Assembly: GCF_004283175.1 (NCBI RefSeq)
Contig: NZ_RXNW01000024.1
Location: forward strand, 1 to 35,267
Origin: Legionella longbeachae
Lineage (GTDB): Bacteria; Pseudomonadota; Gammaproteobacteria; Legionellales; Legionellaceae
DNA length: 35,267 nt
Reading direction: 5' to 3'
Positions within the stretch are counted from its first letter, which is position 1, and each line of letters begins with the position of its first letter. Shown piece after piece: positions 18,091 to 25,274 of the stretch. Made by a program: the position numbers and the translations under genes. Below the pieces are notes generated by a model. The model worked only from the letters and a program-made list of their open reading frames with translations. It was not told the origin of the DNA and ran no database searches.

Positions 18091-19275
18091 TCAAACAACT
18101 TTTGAATAATTTGCTACTTTCCATTTTCTAGCTAACTCATAAGCTTTTTGTGCCGCTTCGTATTGCCCGTTTTTTTCCGCTACATCAATGAAACTAATAA
18201 ACGTGATTTCATTAGCCAATCTCATTTCTTTCGCTAATTCAAAAGCTCTTTGTGCTGCCTCAAACTGTCTATTTTTCCCTGCTATGTGAATGAAACAATT
18301 AAATGTAACTTCATTGACCAGTTTCCATTCTTTAGCTAACTCAAAAGCATCTTGAGCTGCTTCAAACTCTCCATTTTTCCCTGCTAAATCAATAAAACTT
18401 GCAAATGTGACCGGATCGAGTAATCTTTCTTCTTGAGCTTGTGCGAATGCATTTTGTGCTGCTGCAAACTGTCTATTCTTTCCCGCAGCATTAATGAAAC
18501 TATTAAAAGTGACCTGATTTGCCAGGTTCTTAATTTTAGCTAATTCAAAAGTACTTTGCGCTATTTCGAATCGTCCATTTTTACCCGCCGCATCAATGAA
18601 ACTTGCAAAAGTAACTTCATTAGCAAGGTTACAGTTTTTAGCTAATTCAAAAGCATGATGCGCCAATTCAAATCGACCATTTTTACCTGCTGCATCAATA
18701 AAACTAGAAAAAGTAGCTTCATTGAGTAATTTAAATTTTTTTGCTAATTCAAATGTATTTTGTACCACTTCAAATTGTCCGTGTTTTCCAGCCACATCAA
18801 TAAAAGTCGCATAGGTAATTGCATTGGTTAAATTCCATTTTTTGGCCAGCTCAAATGCATTTTGTGCTGCATGGAATTGCCCACTTTTTCCTGCAACAAC
18901 AATGAAACTATTAAATGTAATCTCATTAATTAACTTTTTTGTTTTAGCAAACTCAAAAGCGTGTTTTGCAGCTTCAAACTTTCTATTTTTTCCTGCCATT
19001 GTGATAAAACTATTAATACTGGCTTCATTAGCTACCTGTTTAGCGATTAATAAATTATAAACGGCACATATGAAATCCCAATTTCTATTAAATTTATTCA
19101 TTAATTGATTACAAACAACTACATCGATACTGTTTTCAGGTGCGTTTTTTAAAAGAGATAAAATAGGTGATACATTTTTTTGATACGCAATATTTTTACT
19201 CAATGTTATCGCACCCTTAATATCCTTTTGCATTGTTACCTTATCCCCTAAAATTTTTATTAATTCCTCAAACAT
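18091..19275 (-). CDS. pentatricopeptide-like repeat (PPR) protein
   Basis: A 394-residue helical repeat protein. Nine repeats of exactly 34 residues run from 84 to 389, each of the form E-TF-SFI-AGKN-QFEAAQ-AFELAK---L-N, ending in YSKVV. A weaker repeat lies at about 50-83, and the first 50 residues are unique. The repeat matches the PPR pattern (TYNSLI...AGKxGxxxxAxxxFxxMK) better than TPR. PPR proteins bind RNA in plant and animal organelles and are rare in bacteria; they were noted in the L. longbeachae genome. The specificity residue after TF varies (N, N, A, S, A, N, A, N, I), while the repeat-ending residue is nearly always N. GAGG precedes the ATG. There is no signal peptide. RNA binding, in the bacterium or in a host, is inferred; TPR-type protein binding is the alternative. 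Confidence 0.82.
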   Translation of the reverse strand: MFEELIKILGDKVTMQKDIKGAITLSKNIAYQKNVSPILSLLKNAPENSIDVVVCNQLMNKFNRNWDFICAVYNLLIAKQVANEASINSFITMAGKNRKFEAAKHAFEFAKTKKLINEITFNSFIVVAGKSGQFHAAQNAFELAKKWNLTNAITYATFIDVAGKHGQFEVVQNTFELAKKFKLLNEATFSSFIDAAGKNGRFELAHHAFELAKNCNLANEVTFASFIDAAGKNGRFEIAQSTFELAKIKNLANQVTFNSFINAAGKNRQFAAAQNAFAQAQEERLLDPVTFASFIDLAGKNGEFEAAQDAFELAKEWKLVNEVTFNCFIHIAGKNRQFEAAQRAFELAKEMRLANEITFISFIDVAEKNGQYEAAQKAYELARKWKVANYSKVV

Positions 19276-19676
19276 AATAACCTCACTATCTAGTAGTATT
19301 GCTGTTTTTTAGACACAAGGACATTGATGATCTTCTATCCCATATGTATCATTTTCACACACAATACTTAACCCCGAGTGATATCGAAATGAATAAAACG
19401 ACTGGTGTATTACCTGACGGAATAGAAAGTAAGTTACGAAAAGATTGAATTATTTATTATTTTGAAATTGAGTTGTAGGTGTGCACACCTAAATGAAAAT
19501 TGATATGTTCGCGAATATTTCAAATATATTAAAGCAAAAGATGTCACTTCTACAACTTTTGCTTACCTAGACATCCTGAATCAAACGATTACCCAATCAA
19601 GTTTTCTCTGTTGGTGCTATCATTTATAACAGCTTTAAGAGCTTTATATTTTGTACAAACTCGAATGACAACTCGT
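19276..19676. other. 401-base intergenic region
   Basis: It separates the PPR-like gene from the coiled-coil gene and contains no convincing coding sequence. It should hold the promoter of the PPR-like gene. Its only striking element is a perfect palindrome at 19476-19491. Confidence 0.5.
19476..19491. promoter_or_regulatory. 16-bp perfect palindrome, operator-like
   Basis: TAGGTGTGCACACCTA is its own reverse complement and is more GC-rich than its surroundings. It lies about 200 bases upstream of the PPR-like gene start. Length and symmetry fit a dimeric regulator site, but no regulator can be named. Confidence 0.45.
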
Positions 19677-20408
19677 CTAACCACGTAAAGATCTATTATT
19701 TACCGTTAGCTCTGCCCTCGCATTTGACAGATCTTCCTCTAAAGAGGCGTATATATCAAAAGATTGCATTATGTTTAAAAGGCGTTCATTGACCTGCAAA
19801 AAGTTGACAAGTGCCCCAGCTACAGTCTCATCTTGGGGGTAAGAGATGAGACGGTTCAAAGAACCTTCAAGGATATTATTTTTCTCCAAAATTTCAGCTT
19901 CAACCCTATCTATCACATCTGCTGAATCTGCTTGCCTAAGGCGCTCTTTAAATTTTTCTTCTTGACTCATAAGAGTTTCTGACAGTATCTCAAGTTCTTT
20001 TAAGCTCTTAATAAAGCTTCGAGCTTCACTTTTTTGAGCCTCATTTAAGTTCTTCAAGAACTCTTCAAGAGCATCTGATTCAGCTTTATCTAAAGCGCTT
20101 TTTTTTGAGGAGCCGCTAGTAGATTTTGAGAGTTGTCCTACATATTTAGAACCGTACATTAAAGCTAACCTAGCCTCTTGCTCCTTCCCTGGCATCAAGG
20201 TTGATAAAAATTGATGCGCTTCTTTTCCTTGAGTAATTAATTCTTTGGCCACATTATCGAATTCTGTTTTTGTTTTTGCTGAGCAGAGTTCTTTTTGCAA
20301 CACATCCAGTTTATTACAAAAAGATTTTGCTACTTCTTCGGCAGTATTGAAATCTTGGAGTATGCGATTAGCCATAGTCCTCTTGTCCTCGAACGATCTG
20401 GTACTCAT
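19677..20408 (-). CDS. coiled-coil protein with GAT-like C-terminal region (candidate effector)
   Basis: A 243-residue soluble helical protein. ATG 20408 follows GAGG at good spacing; an in-frame ATG at 20471 lacks this. Residues 20-90 are amphipathic helices, 92-108 is a serine/lysine linker, and 110-235 is helical. Residues about 130-222 resemble the three-helix GAT domain of eukaryotic TOM1/GGA trafficking adaptors. The best resemblance is in the final helix (LVNFLQVNERLLNIMQSFD), comparable to the adaptor pattern of E-L-L-x-V-N-D-x-L-N-N followed by a hydrophobic/acidic end. GAT domains bind ubiquitin and small GTPases. This is recognition by eye, not a search result; a generic helical bundle is the alternative. 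No signal peptide is present, consistent with a Dot/Icm substrate. Confidence 0.6.
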   Translation of the reverse strand: MSTRSFEDKRTMANRILQDFNTAEEVAKSFCNKLDVLQKELCSAKTKTEFDNVAKELITQGKEAHQFLSTLMPGKEQEARLALMYGSKYVGQLSKSTSGSSKKSALDKAESDALEEFLKNLNEAQKSEARSFIKSLKELEILSETLMSQEEKFKERLRQADSADVIDRVEAEILEKNNILEGSLNRLISYPQDETVAGALVNFLQVNERLLNIMQSFDIYASLEEDLSNARAELTVNNRSLRG

Positions 20409-20608
20409 GTTTATTTCCTCACTAAATTTGCGCTTATTTAATTGAATTAGTTGATAAACGTCCATGAACAATACTTTCTTTTTTCAAGAAAAAAAGTACC
20501 TTTATACTTATCAAGAGAAACAGTAAAACACTCGCTTGAAAAAGCTCATTATTACCACCACCAAAATAACTTGGCCTAAGAAAAAACATTATTGTAAACA
20601 TTAATCTA

Positions 20609-20642
20609 AAAAGAGCAACTCTTAACCGAGAATCGCTCTTTT
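20609..20642 (-). terminator. terminator after the 449-residue orphan
   Basis: AAAAGAGC (20609-20616) pairs with GCTCTTTT (20635-20642), and CTC/GAG can pair inside the loop. Reading on the minus strand it follows the stop codon immediately and ends in a run of five T. The near symmetry means it could also act on plus-strand transcripts. Confidence 0.75.
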
Positions 20643-20646
20643 AAAA

Positions 20647-21996
20647 CTATCTTTGTGCTGTAAGTGAAAATGATGTTGCAAGTGACTTTTCACTCACGTC
20701 TTCATTCTCTTCACTCTCGATATAACTACGCCCTAATATCTGGCAAAAATTTTTCTTATCATCAACCGATAAATAAGAAACGACAGCTTCTAGCGGATTA
20801 TAATCTTCATCATTTTCAGTGGCAGATACTTCAGAGGGATAGTTATTGTCAATTTCCCACTCATCAACTATTGCCATGTATATAGAATTTAAAAGCATTT
20901 TAGCCTGATTAATTTTGTCTTGTAATTTTTTCTCTTCCCTACTTCTGGGTAATGAGAATAGAGAAAGAGCAAATCCTTGCCATCCTGATATTTTTGTCTC
21001 TTTTTTAGGCTCCAAAATAGCAAATGCTTTATAACAAGCAACGATTTTATCAAGTAAATTATCTTTATATTCCTGATATTGAGTAGGTAAAAAAGCATTT
21101 CTTAATGACCATTCCAAGCGCTGCAACTTACTTACAGTGTTCTTGACTTCTCCTACATACTCCTTATCTATAGATAATAAATCTATTGTATCCGCTGACA
21201 AGGCTTCAATATGTTGTGGAGGAACGCTCCAATACAATTTAACATCTTCGTCGTGTCTGTCGCGATAGAATACTTCTTTGCCAGAACTTCGAATATGAGT
21301 ACGCAATTTACCAGAACTATGTAAAAGAATAGGCTCTAAACCACTTATAAATCGAGGCAAGGAAGAAGCTTTGAATGGGGCAAGTTGTTCTTCTGTTAAT
21401 ATCCCATCCAATAGATTAAGTGCTTCACTTTTACAAGTATGAGATTTTTCAAGGCTTGGTCCCAAAAGGCCAAATGACACATGTAAATCAAATGGCTTTA
21501 AACGAGAAGGACGTCCCTCCATTTTTGCTTTGTATTTTTCTATCTCAAAAATATGTTTGGATACTGGTTCTTCTTTATAAAATCTTACTTTTCGCGCTGG
21601 ATCCGATGGAGTTTCAGAACCTACAATTTCTTTAATGGCAGCTTCTTGATCAGCTACTGCTTTAGTGCATCTTCTTTGGATTTCATTAAATTGTTCCTCA
21701 GTAAGTTCAAAAGTATATCCATGCAACCCATGACCAAGATCCATAAATCGAACCTCTTCATGGGTGAGTATTCCATGATTACCTTGAAAATCAACATCCA
21801 ATGCAAATTTGGTTTTTAGTTTACCCCACCAGCTCTTTCTATCCGTTGTACTTGTTACACCATAAAATCCCCAGGTCTCCGCGACTTCAAGCAACTGTTT
21901 GCTTTCATTCAATTTAGATAGAAAAAAAGAACCATGCCAAAAGGGATTACCTTCTACAGTATGATCAAATACGCAAAAAGTTACCGTATACTTCAT
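20647..21996 (-). CDS. large orphan protein (candidate effector)
   Basis: A 449-residue protein counted from ATG 21996, which is preceded by GGGGTGTTGAG; the frame runs open to 22077 with no better site. No family is recognised. The N-terminal 130 residues look like a compact mixed domain (MKYTVTFCVFDHTVEGNPFW, then HGSFFLSKL and a GLHGYTFELTEEQFNEI helix). The middle and C-terminal parts are helical, with a KKLQDKINQAKMLL segment. The C-terminus is glutamate-rich followed by S/T (SEENEDVSEKSLATSFSLT), resembling the E-block signals of many Dot/Icm substrates. It has its own terminator. Effector status is inference. Confidence 0.6.
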   Translation of the reverse strand: MKYTVTFCVFDHTVEGNPFWHGSFFLSKLNESKQLLEVAETWGFYGVTSTTDRKSWWGKLKTKFALDVDFQGNHGILTHEEVRFMDLGHGLHGYTFELTEEQFNEIQRRCTKAVADQEAAIKEIVGSETPSDPARKVRFYKEEPVSKHIFEIEKYKAKMEGRPSRLKPFDLHVSFGLLGPSLEKSHTCKSEALNLLDGILTEEQLAPFKASSLPRFISGLEPILLHSSGKLRTHIRSSGKEVFYRDRHDEDVKLYWSVPPQHIEALSADTIDLLSIDKEYVGEVKNTVSKLQRLEWSLRNAFLPTQYQEYKDNLLDKIVACYKAFAILEPKKETKISGWQGFALSLFSLPRSREEKKLQDKINQAKMLLNSIYMAIVDEWEIDNNYPSEVSATENDEDYNPLEAVVSYLSVDDKKNFCQILGRSYIESEENEDVSEKSLATSFSLTAQR

Positions 21997-22386
21997 CTCA
22001 ACACCCCTGTTATGTGAATTTAGATACCTGATTTTAAACCAGATACAGCAAAAGATATTTTGAGTAAATATTATCAAAGATGCAAGAATTTATTTCATGC
22101 TTTGTAGTCACTATATAGAGATTTATTTAAAATGAAACACAATTATGCAGCAATTTCTCTAGCGTCACCCATAAAGTTATGGAAATGGTACAAGTAAAGT
22201 GAGATAAAAACCTGAAAAAAAAGTTCATGGCTGAACATGAATGTGTTTACCAATAATGGATGGATTTTTAGTGGTTGTATGATAAACCAATAACTGTTTT
22301 CAGCTTCTAGCAAAAAGTGATATTTCTACAACACTTGGAATATGATTATAATATGTTATTACCTCCAAACATGAGAGCAATAATAA
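21997..22386. other. 390-base divergent intergenic region
   Basis: It separates the 449-residue orphan from the small regulator gene and should contain both promoters. A short inverted repeat around 22229-22242 (GTTCA/TGAAC) and a TATAAT at 22347-22352 before the regulator are the only signals seen. No additional gene is evident. Confidence 0.45.
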
Positions 22387-22584
22387 GTGGAAAGTAAGAC
22401 AGCGCGTTTTACCGTACTAATGGATCCGCGAAAAAAAAAGGCGTTTGAAAAGCTATGTGCTTCCCAAGATTTGACGCCATCTCAAGTTGTCAGACAATTG
22501 ATTCGAGAGTACCTTGAGAAGCACGAAGTCCGCTACCTTGAAGAAGATGTAGACACATCTGATAACATCCAGGAAGGAAATTAA
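22387..22584 (+). CDS. ribbon-helix-helix (CopG/Arc-type) DNA-binding protein
   Basis: A 65-residue regulator. The RHH fold is readable: strand TARFTVLM at 5-12, helix RKKKAFEKLCASQ and helix SQVVRQLIREYLEKH, joined by a DLTP turn. The C-terminal 17 residues are acidic. The only available start is GTG 22387. Such proteins bind DNA as dimers and often repress their own gene. No toxin partner is adjacent; the next gene is a convergent SulP transporter, 46 bases away, so an antitoxin role is unlikely on this evidence. Confidence 0.8.
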   Translation: MESKTARFTVLMDPRKKKAFEKLCASQDLTPSQVVRQLIREYLEKHEVRYLEEDVDTSDNIQEGN

Positions 22585-22629
22585 CGGTTTACCCCATTAT
22601 CCTGCTCTACTGATGATCAATAATTCTTC

Positions 22630-24345
22630 TTAATCTGTCCGCACCTTTTGAGCAAAATCGCTTACGGCAATTTTCTGAAAAGACGAGGCGTCACCTAATT
22701 CATGCATGCTTTCTTTTAAAAATAATAAGGCTTCATCAAAAGTATGAAAATTATTTTTTTCCCCAATCAAATCGATAATTCCAGATTTTTGCAATTTGCC
22801 CCTAACCCTATTGTTAGCACCAGACAACATGACATTGACGCCACGCTTATGTAAATCTTTAATAACCTCCTCTAAAGTTTGTAGGCCGGTTATATCGATA
22901 AATGGAACCCATTTAAGCCGAATAATTAGGTGTTGCGGATCAGTATGTGTTCCGGCTAAAGCCCTTTCAAAATTTTCGACCGCCCCAAAAAAGAAAGGAC
23001 CTTCAACAGCGAATACCAGTACTCCAGGTGGTAATGTGATAAACCCTTTATGTGCAAACTCCTGTACTAACTCCTGTTCCGTGGCCTGACGAACTTCAAC
23101 GCTAGTCGCCATTCTTCGAAGAAACTGTAGTGTTGCTAGAATGACACCAATATTAACTGCAACCACCAGATCGGCAAAAACGGTCAATAAAAATGTAATC
23201 AACAAAATTACAACATCGGCCCTGGGAGCTCGTTGTAGCATTTTAATAAAATGCTTCGCTTCACTCATATTCCAAGCAACCACAAAAAGTATGGCCGCCA
23301 ATGTGGCCAATGGAATATTGACCGCCAAAGGAGCCAATATCAATAAAATAATAATTAAAGTAATTGAATGAACAATACCCGCAATTGGGCTTGTCCCGCC
23401 GTTACGAATATTAGTTGCTGTTCGTGCAATTGCCCCTGTTGCGGCAAACCCTCCAAACAAAGGCGCAACAATGTTTGCCAACCCCTGACCGACCAGCTCT
23501 TGATTTGAATCATGTCGAGTACCTGCCATACCATCAGCAACCACAGCGGATAAGAGCGACTCTATGGCACCAAGCATCGCAATTGTAAATGCAGGGCCAA
23601 TCAACTCAATGATTTTGTCCCATGTGACTGAAGGGATCGCAAATGCAGGTATCCCCTGAGGAATTCCGCCAAAAGCAGAACCAATTGTTTTGATTCCCTG
23701 GAATTGAAATATTATTTGAATTAAAGTCGTCACTACCAGTGCCACCAAAGGCCCGGGAACACGCTTTAGTATCGGCACTTTGGGACTGTAGATAACTAAA
23801 ATAATTGCAAGAATGGATAGCAAAGTAGTTGCTAAGTGGAACTGGGGAAGTACTTGAATTAAATGAATCAATTTGGTATGAAAATGCTCTCCAGTAACAG
23901 CTGGAAGTCCAAAAAAATCACCCCATTGACCCACCCAGATAATAATACCAATTCCTGCAGTAAAACCGACGATTACGGGATCGGGGATAAATTTAATAAT
24001 GGCCCCCATCTTAGCCAGACCAAGTAATAACAACATGACTCCCGCCATCATACTTGCGATTTGTAGGCCTTCAATGCCGTATTTTGCTGTAATACCAGAT
24101 AAAATAACGATAAAGGCACCCGTTGGTCCTGCAATTTGAAGTCGGCTGCCCCCAAAAATTGAAACAAGCAATCCAGCCACAATCGCGGTATAGAGCCCTT
24201 GTTCTGGTTTAGTTCCCGATGCAATTGCAAACGCCATAGCAAGAGGTAAGGCAACAACACCTACAATAACTCCAGCAATAATATTGTTGAGCCAGTGTTT
24301 CGGCTGGAGGAGCCCTGCTTTATTTGCCTCTAGAATTGCTAACAT
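22630..24345 (-). CDS. SulP family anion transporter with STAS domain
   Basis: A 571-residue SLC26/SulP inner membrane transporter. The N-terminal family block is present (LPLAMAFAIASG, then EQGLYTAIVAGL and LQIAGPTGAFIVIL), with about 10-14 membrane segments to residue 410. The C-terminal STAS domain runs about 435-545 (VLVFAVEGPFFFGAVENF, then VPFIDITGLQTLEEV). The STAS loop has IDITG where many members have D-S/A-S/T-G. Substrates in the family include sulfate, bicarbonate and dicarboxylates, so the ion cannot be fixed from sequence. GTGAGG precedes the ATG. It is convergent with the RHH gene and shares an upstream motif with it. Confidence 0.9.
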   Translation of the reverse strand: MLAILEANKAGLLQPKHWLNNIIAGVIVGVVALPLAMAFAIASGTKPEQGLYTAIVAGLLVSIFGGSRLQIAGPTGAFIVILSGITAKYGIEGLQIASMMAGVMLLLLGLAKMGAIIKFIPDPVIVGFTAGIGIIIWVGQWGDFFGLPAVTGEHFHTKLIHLIQVLPQFHLATTLLSILAIILVIYSPKVPILKRVPGPLVALVVTTLIQIIFQFQGIKTIGSAFGGIPQGIPAFAIPSVTWDKIIELIGPAFTIAMLGAIESLLSAVVADGMAGTRHDSNQELVGQGLANIVAPLFGGFAATGAIARTATNIRNGGTSPIAGIVHSITLIIILLILAPLAVNIPLATLAAILFVVAWNMSEAKHFIKMLQRAPRADVVILLITFLLTVFADLVVAVNIGVILATLQFLRRMATSVEVRQATEQELVQEFAHKGFITLPPGVLVFAVEGPFFFGAVENFERALAGTHTDPQHLIIRLKWVPFIDITGLQTLEEVIKDLHKRGVNVMLSGANNRVRGKLQKSGIIDLIGEKNNFHTFDEALLFLKESMHELGDASSFQKIAVSDFAQKVRTD

Positions 24346-24367
24346 AGTTATTTCCTCACCGCTACAT

Positions 24368-24389
24368 ATTATAATGTTATTATAATGTT
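24368..24389 (-). promoter_or_regulatory. 11-bp tandem repeat in the SulP promoter region
   Basis: ATTATAATGTT occurs twice head to tail (24368-24378 and 24379-24389), with a decayed third copy starting at 24390. Read in the SulP direction it contains TATAAT, about 25 bases before the start codon. The repeat could place overlapping promoter -10 elements or binding sites for a dimeric regulator. Confidence 0.5.
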
Positions 24390-24547
24390 ATTATCATATA
24401 TCAACAACAAGTAAGCTTGGTGGTATAACCATAGATACAAGGCTTTTGCCTCCAGTACCTAGAGATTATTAATGGATGTCCATTCCCGTATTAGGGAAAA
24501 CAGATAATCCACAAAGAACGAGATAACCTGAATTGAAGTTTCATGAA

Positions 24548-25063
24548 TCAAAAATGAAGTTGTGCCGTCGTTTCTGATTCCTCATAACTGATTGCAGAAA
24601 ACGATCTATTGGCTGATGCCATAATCCGCATTTTATGAATTTCAACATTAAGCCAAAATTTGATACACCAAAGAACACTATCCTTATAATAATCAGCTCC
24701 GTCAATTTTTTCTTTGGTCAAATGCCCTGGTTCTATCAGTGAAGAAAAAAAGGTAACACCAAAATGTGTTTTATGCTTGCAAACATAATCATACATTTCA
24801 TTAAGTAGTCCTATATTTGATGTATTGCAATTATCAAAATGTTCTTCTGCTAGCTGCCATGCTTTTGCTGTTCTGCTTGCTGGTTGCTTTTCGCAGTGAT
24901 TTTTTATTTCGATTTCCCATTCTTTTGCTGACATATTCTCTTTTTTATCTAAAAAATTTGTTTTAAAAAAAGGGATATTATCTTGAGCTCGATACATCGT
25001 TGTATAAATAGCCTTGAAAATACGAATTTGATATTCCAAATCCCTAGTCTTATCAATGCCCAT
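24548..25063 (-). CDS. orphan protein
   Basis: No family is recognised. ATG 25063 is preferred over 25069 because AAGGA then sits at a usable distance. The 171-residue product is soluble and helical, with DLEYQIRIFKAIYTTMYRAQ near the start, a central LNEMYDYVCKHKTHFGVTFF and a late WCIKFWLNVEIHKMRI. The serine/glutamate-rich end (FSAISYEESETTAQLHF) resembles translocation signals of Dot/Icm substrates. It stands alone, between SulP and the enh cluster. Confidence 0.55.
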   Translation of the reverse strand: MGIDKTRDLEYQIRIFKAIYTTMYRAQDNIPFFKTNFLDKKENMSAKEWEIEIKNHCEKQPASRTAKAWQLAEEHFDNCNTSNIGLLNEMYDYVCKHKTHFGVTFFSSLIEPGHLTKEKIDGADYYKDSVLWCIKFWLNVEIHKMRIMASANRSFSAISYEESETTAQLHF

Positions 25064-25192
25064 TATCATTTTCCTTCATGAGAGACTATTTAAAACCAAT
25101 TTTTTTATTAATAACGGATATTTTGAGTCTTTGTTGTAGGGGTTGCAAAAATCAACTTGTTGTTGCGATTTATAATCTTGGCGCAAGCGAAT

Positions 25193-25232
25193 GGAACTCG
25201 AATTATGCCCCCTAATCAATTCTTCGAGTTCC
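25193..25232. repeat. 10-bp inverted repeat downstream of enhC
   Basis: GGAACTCGAA (25193-25202) and TTCGAGTTCC (25223-25232) are exact reverse complements with a 20-base C-rich loop, about 45 bases past the enhC stop. No T tract follows. It may mark the end of the enh transcript or be a remnant of a mobile or regulatory element. Confidence 0.55.
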
Positions 25233-25274
25233 GCTATGCTACATTCTGACTACTTGCTGCTACAAAATAAGGGG

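Noticed and set aside
18091-19030. Regular repeats with a period of 102 bases, at first sight like a direct-repeat array
   Set aside because: The period is exactly 34 codons, the frame is open throughout and the variation is codon-wise, so this is a protein repeat and not a CRISPR or satellite array.
19389-19448. A 19-codon open frame in the gap upstream of the PPR-like gene
   Set aside because: Too short, with no ribosome site and no protein-like feature.
22387-22584. Antitoxin of a toxin-antitoxin pair
   Set aside because: RHH proteins are often antitoxins, but no small toxin-like gene is adjacent; the neighbours are a convergent transporter and a large divergent orphan.
25193-25232. TTCGAGTTCC suggested a tRNA T-arm
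   Set aside because: The complementary arm is the same length and 20 bases away, and no acceptor, D or anticodon arms can be drawn around it.
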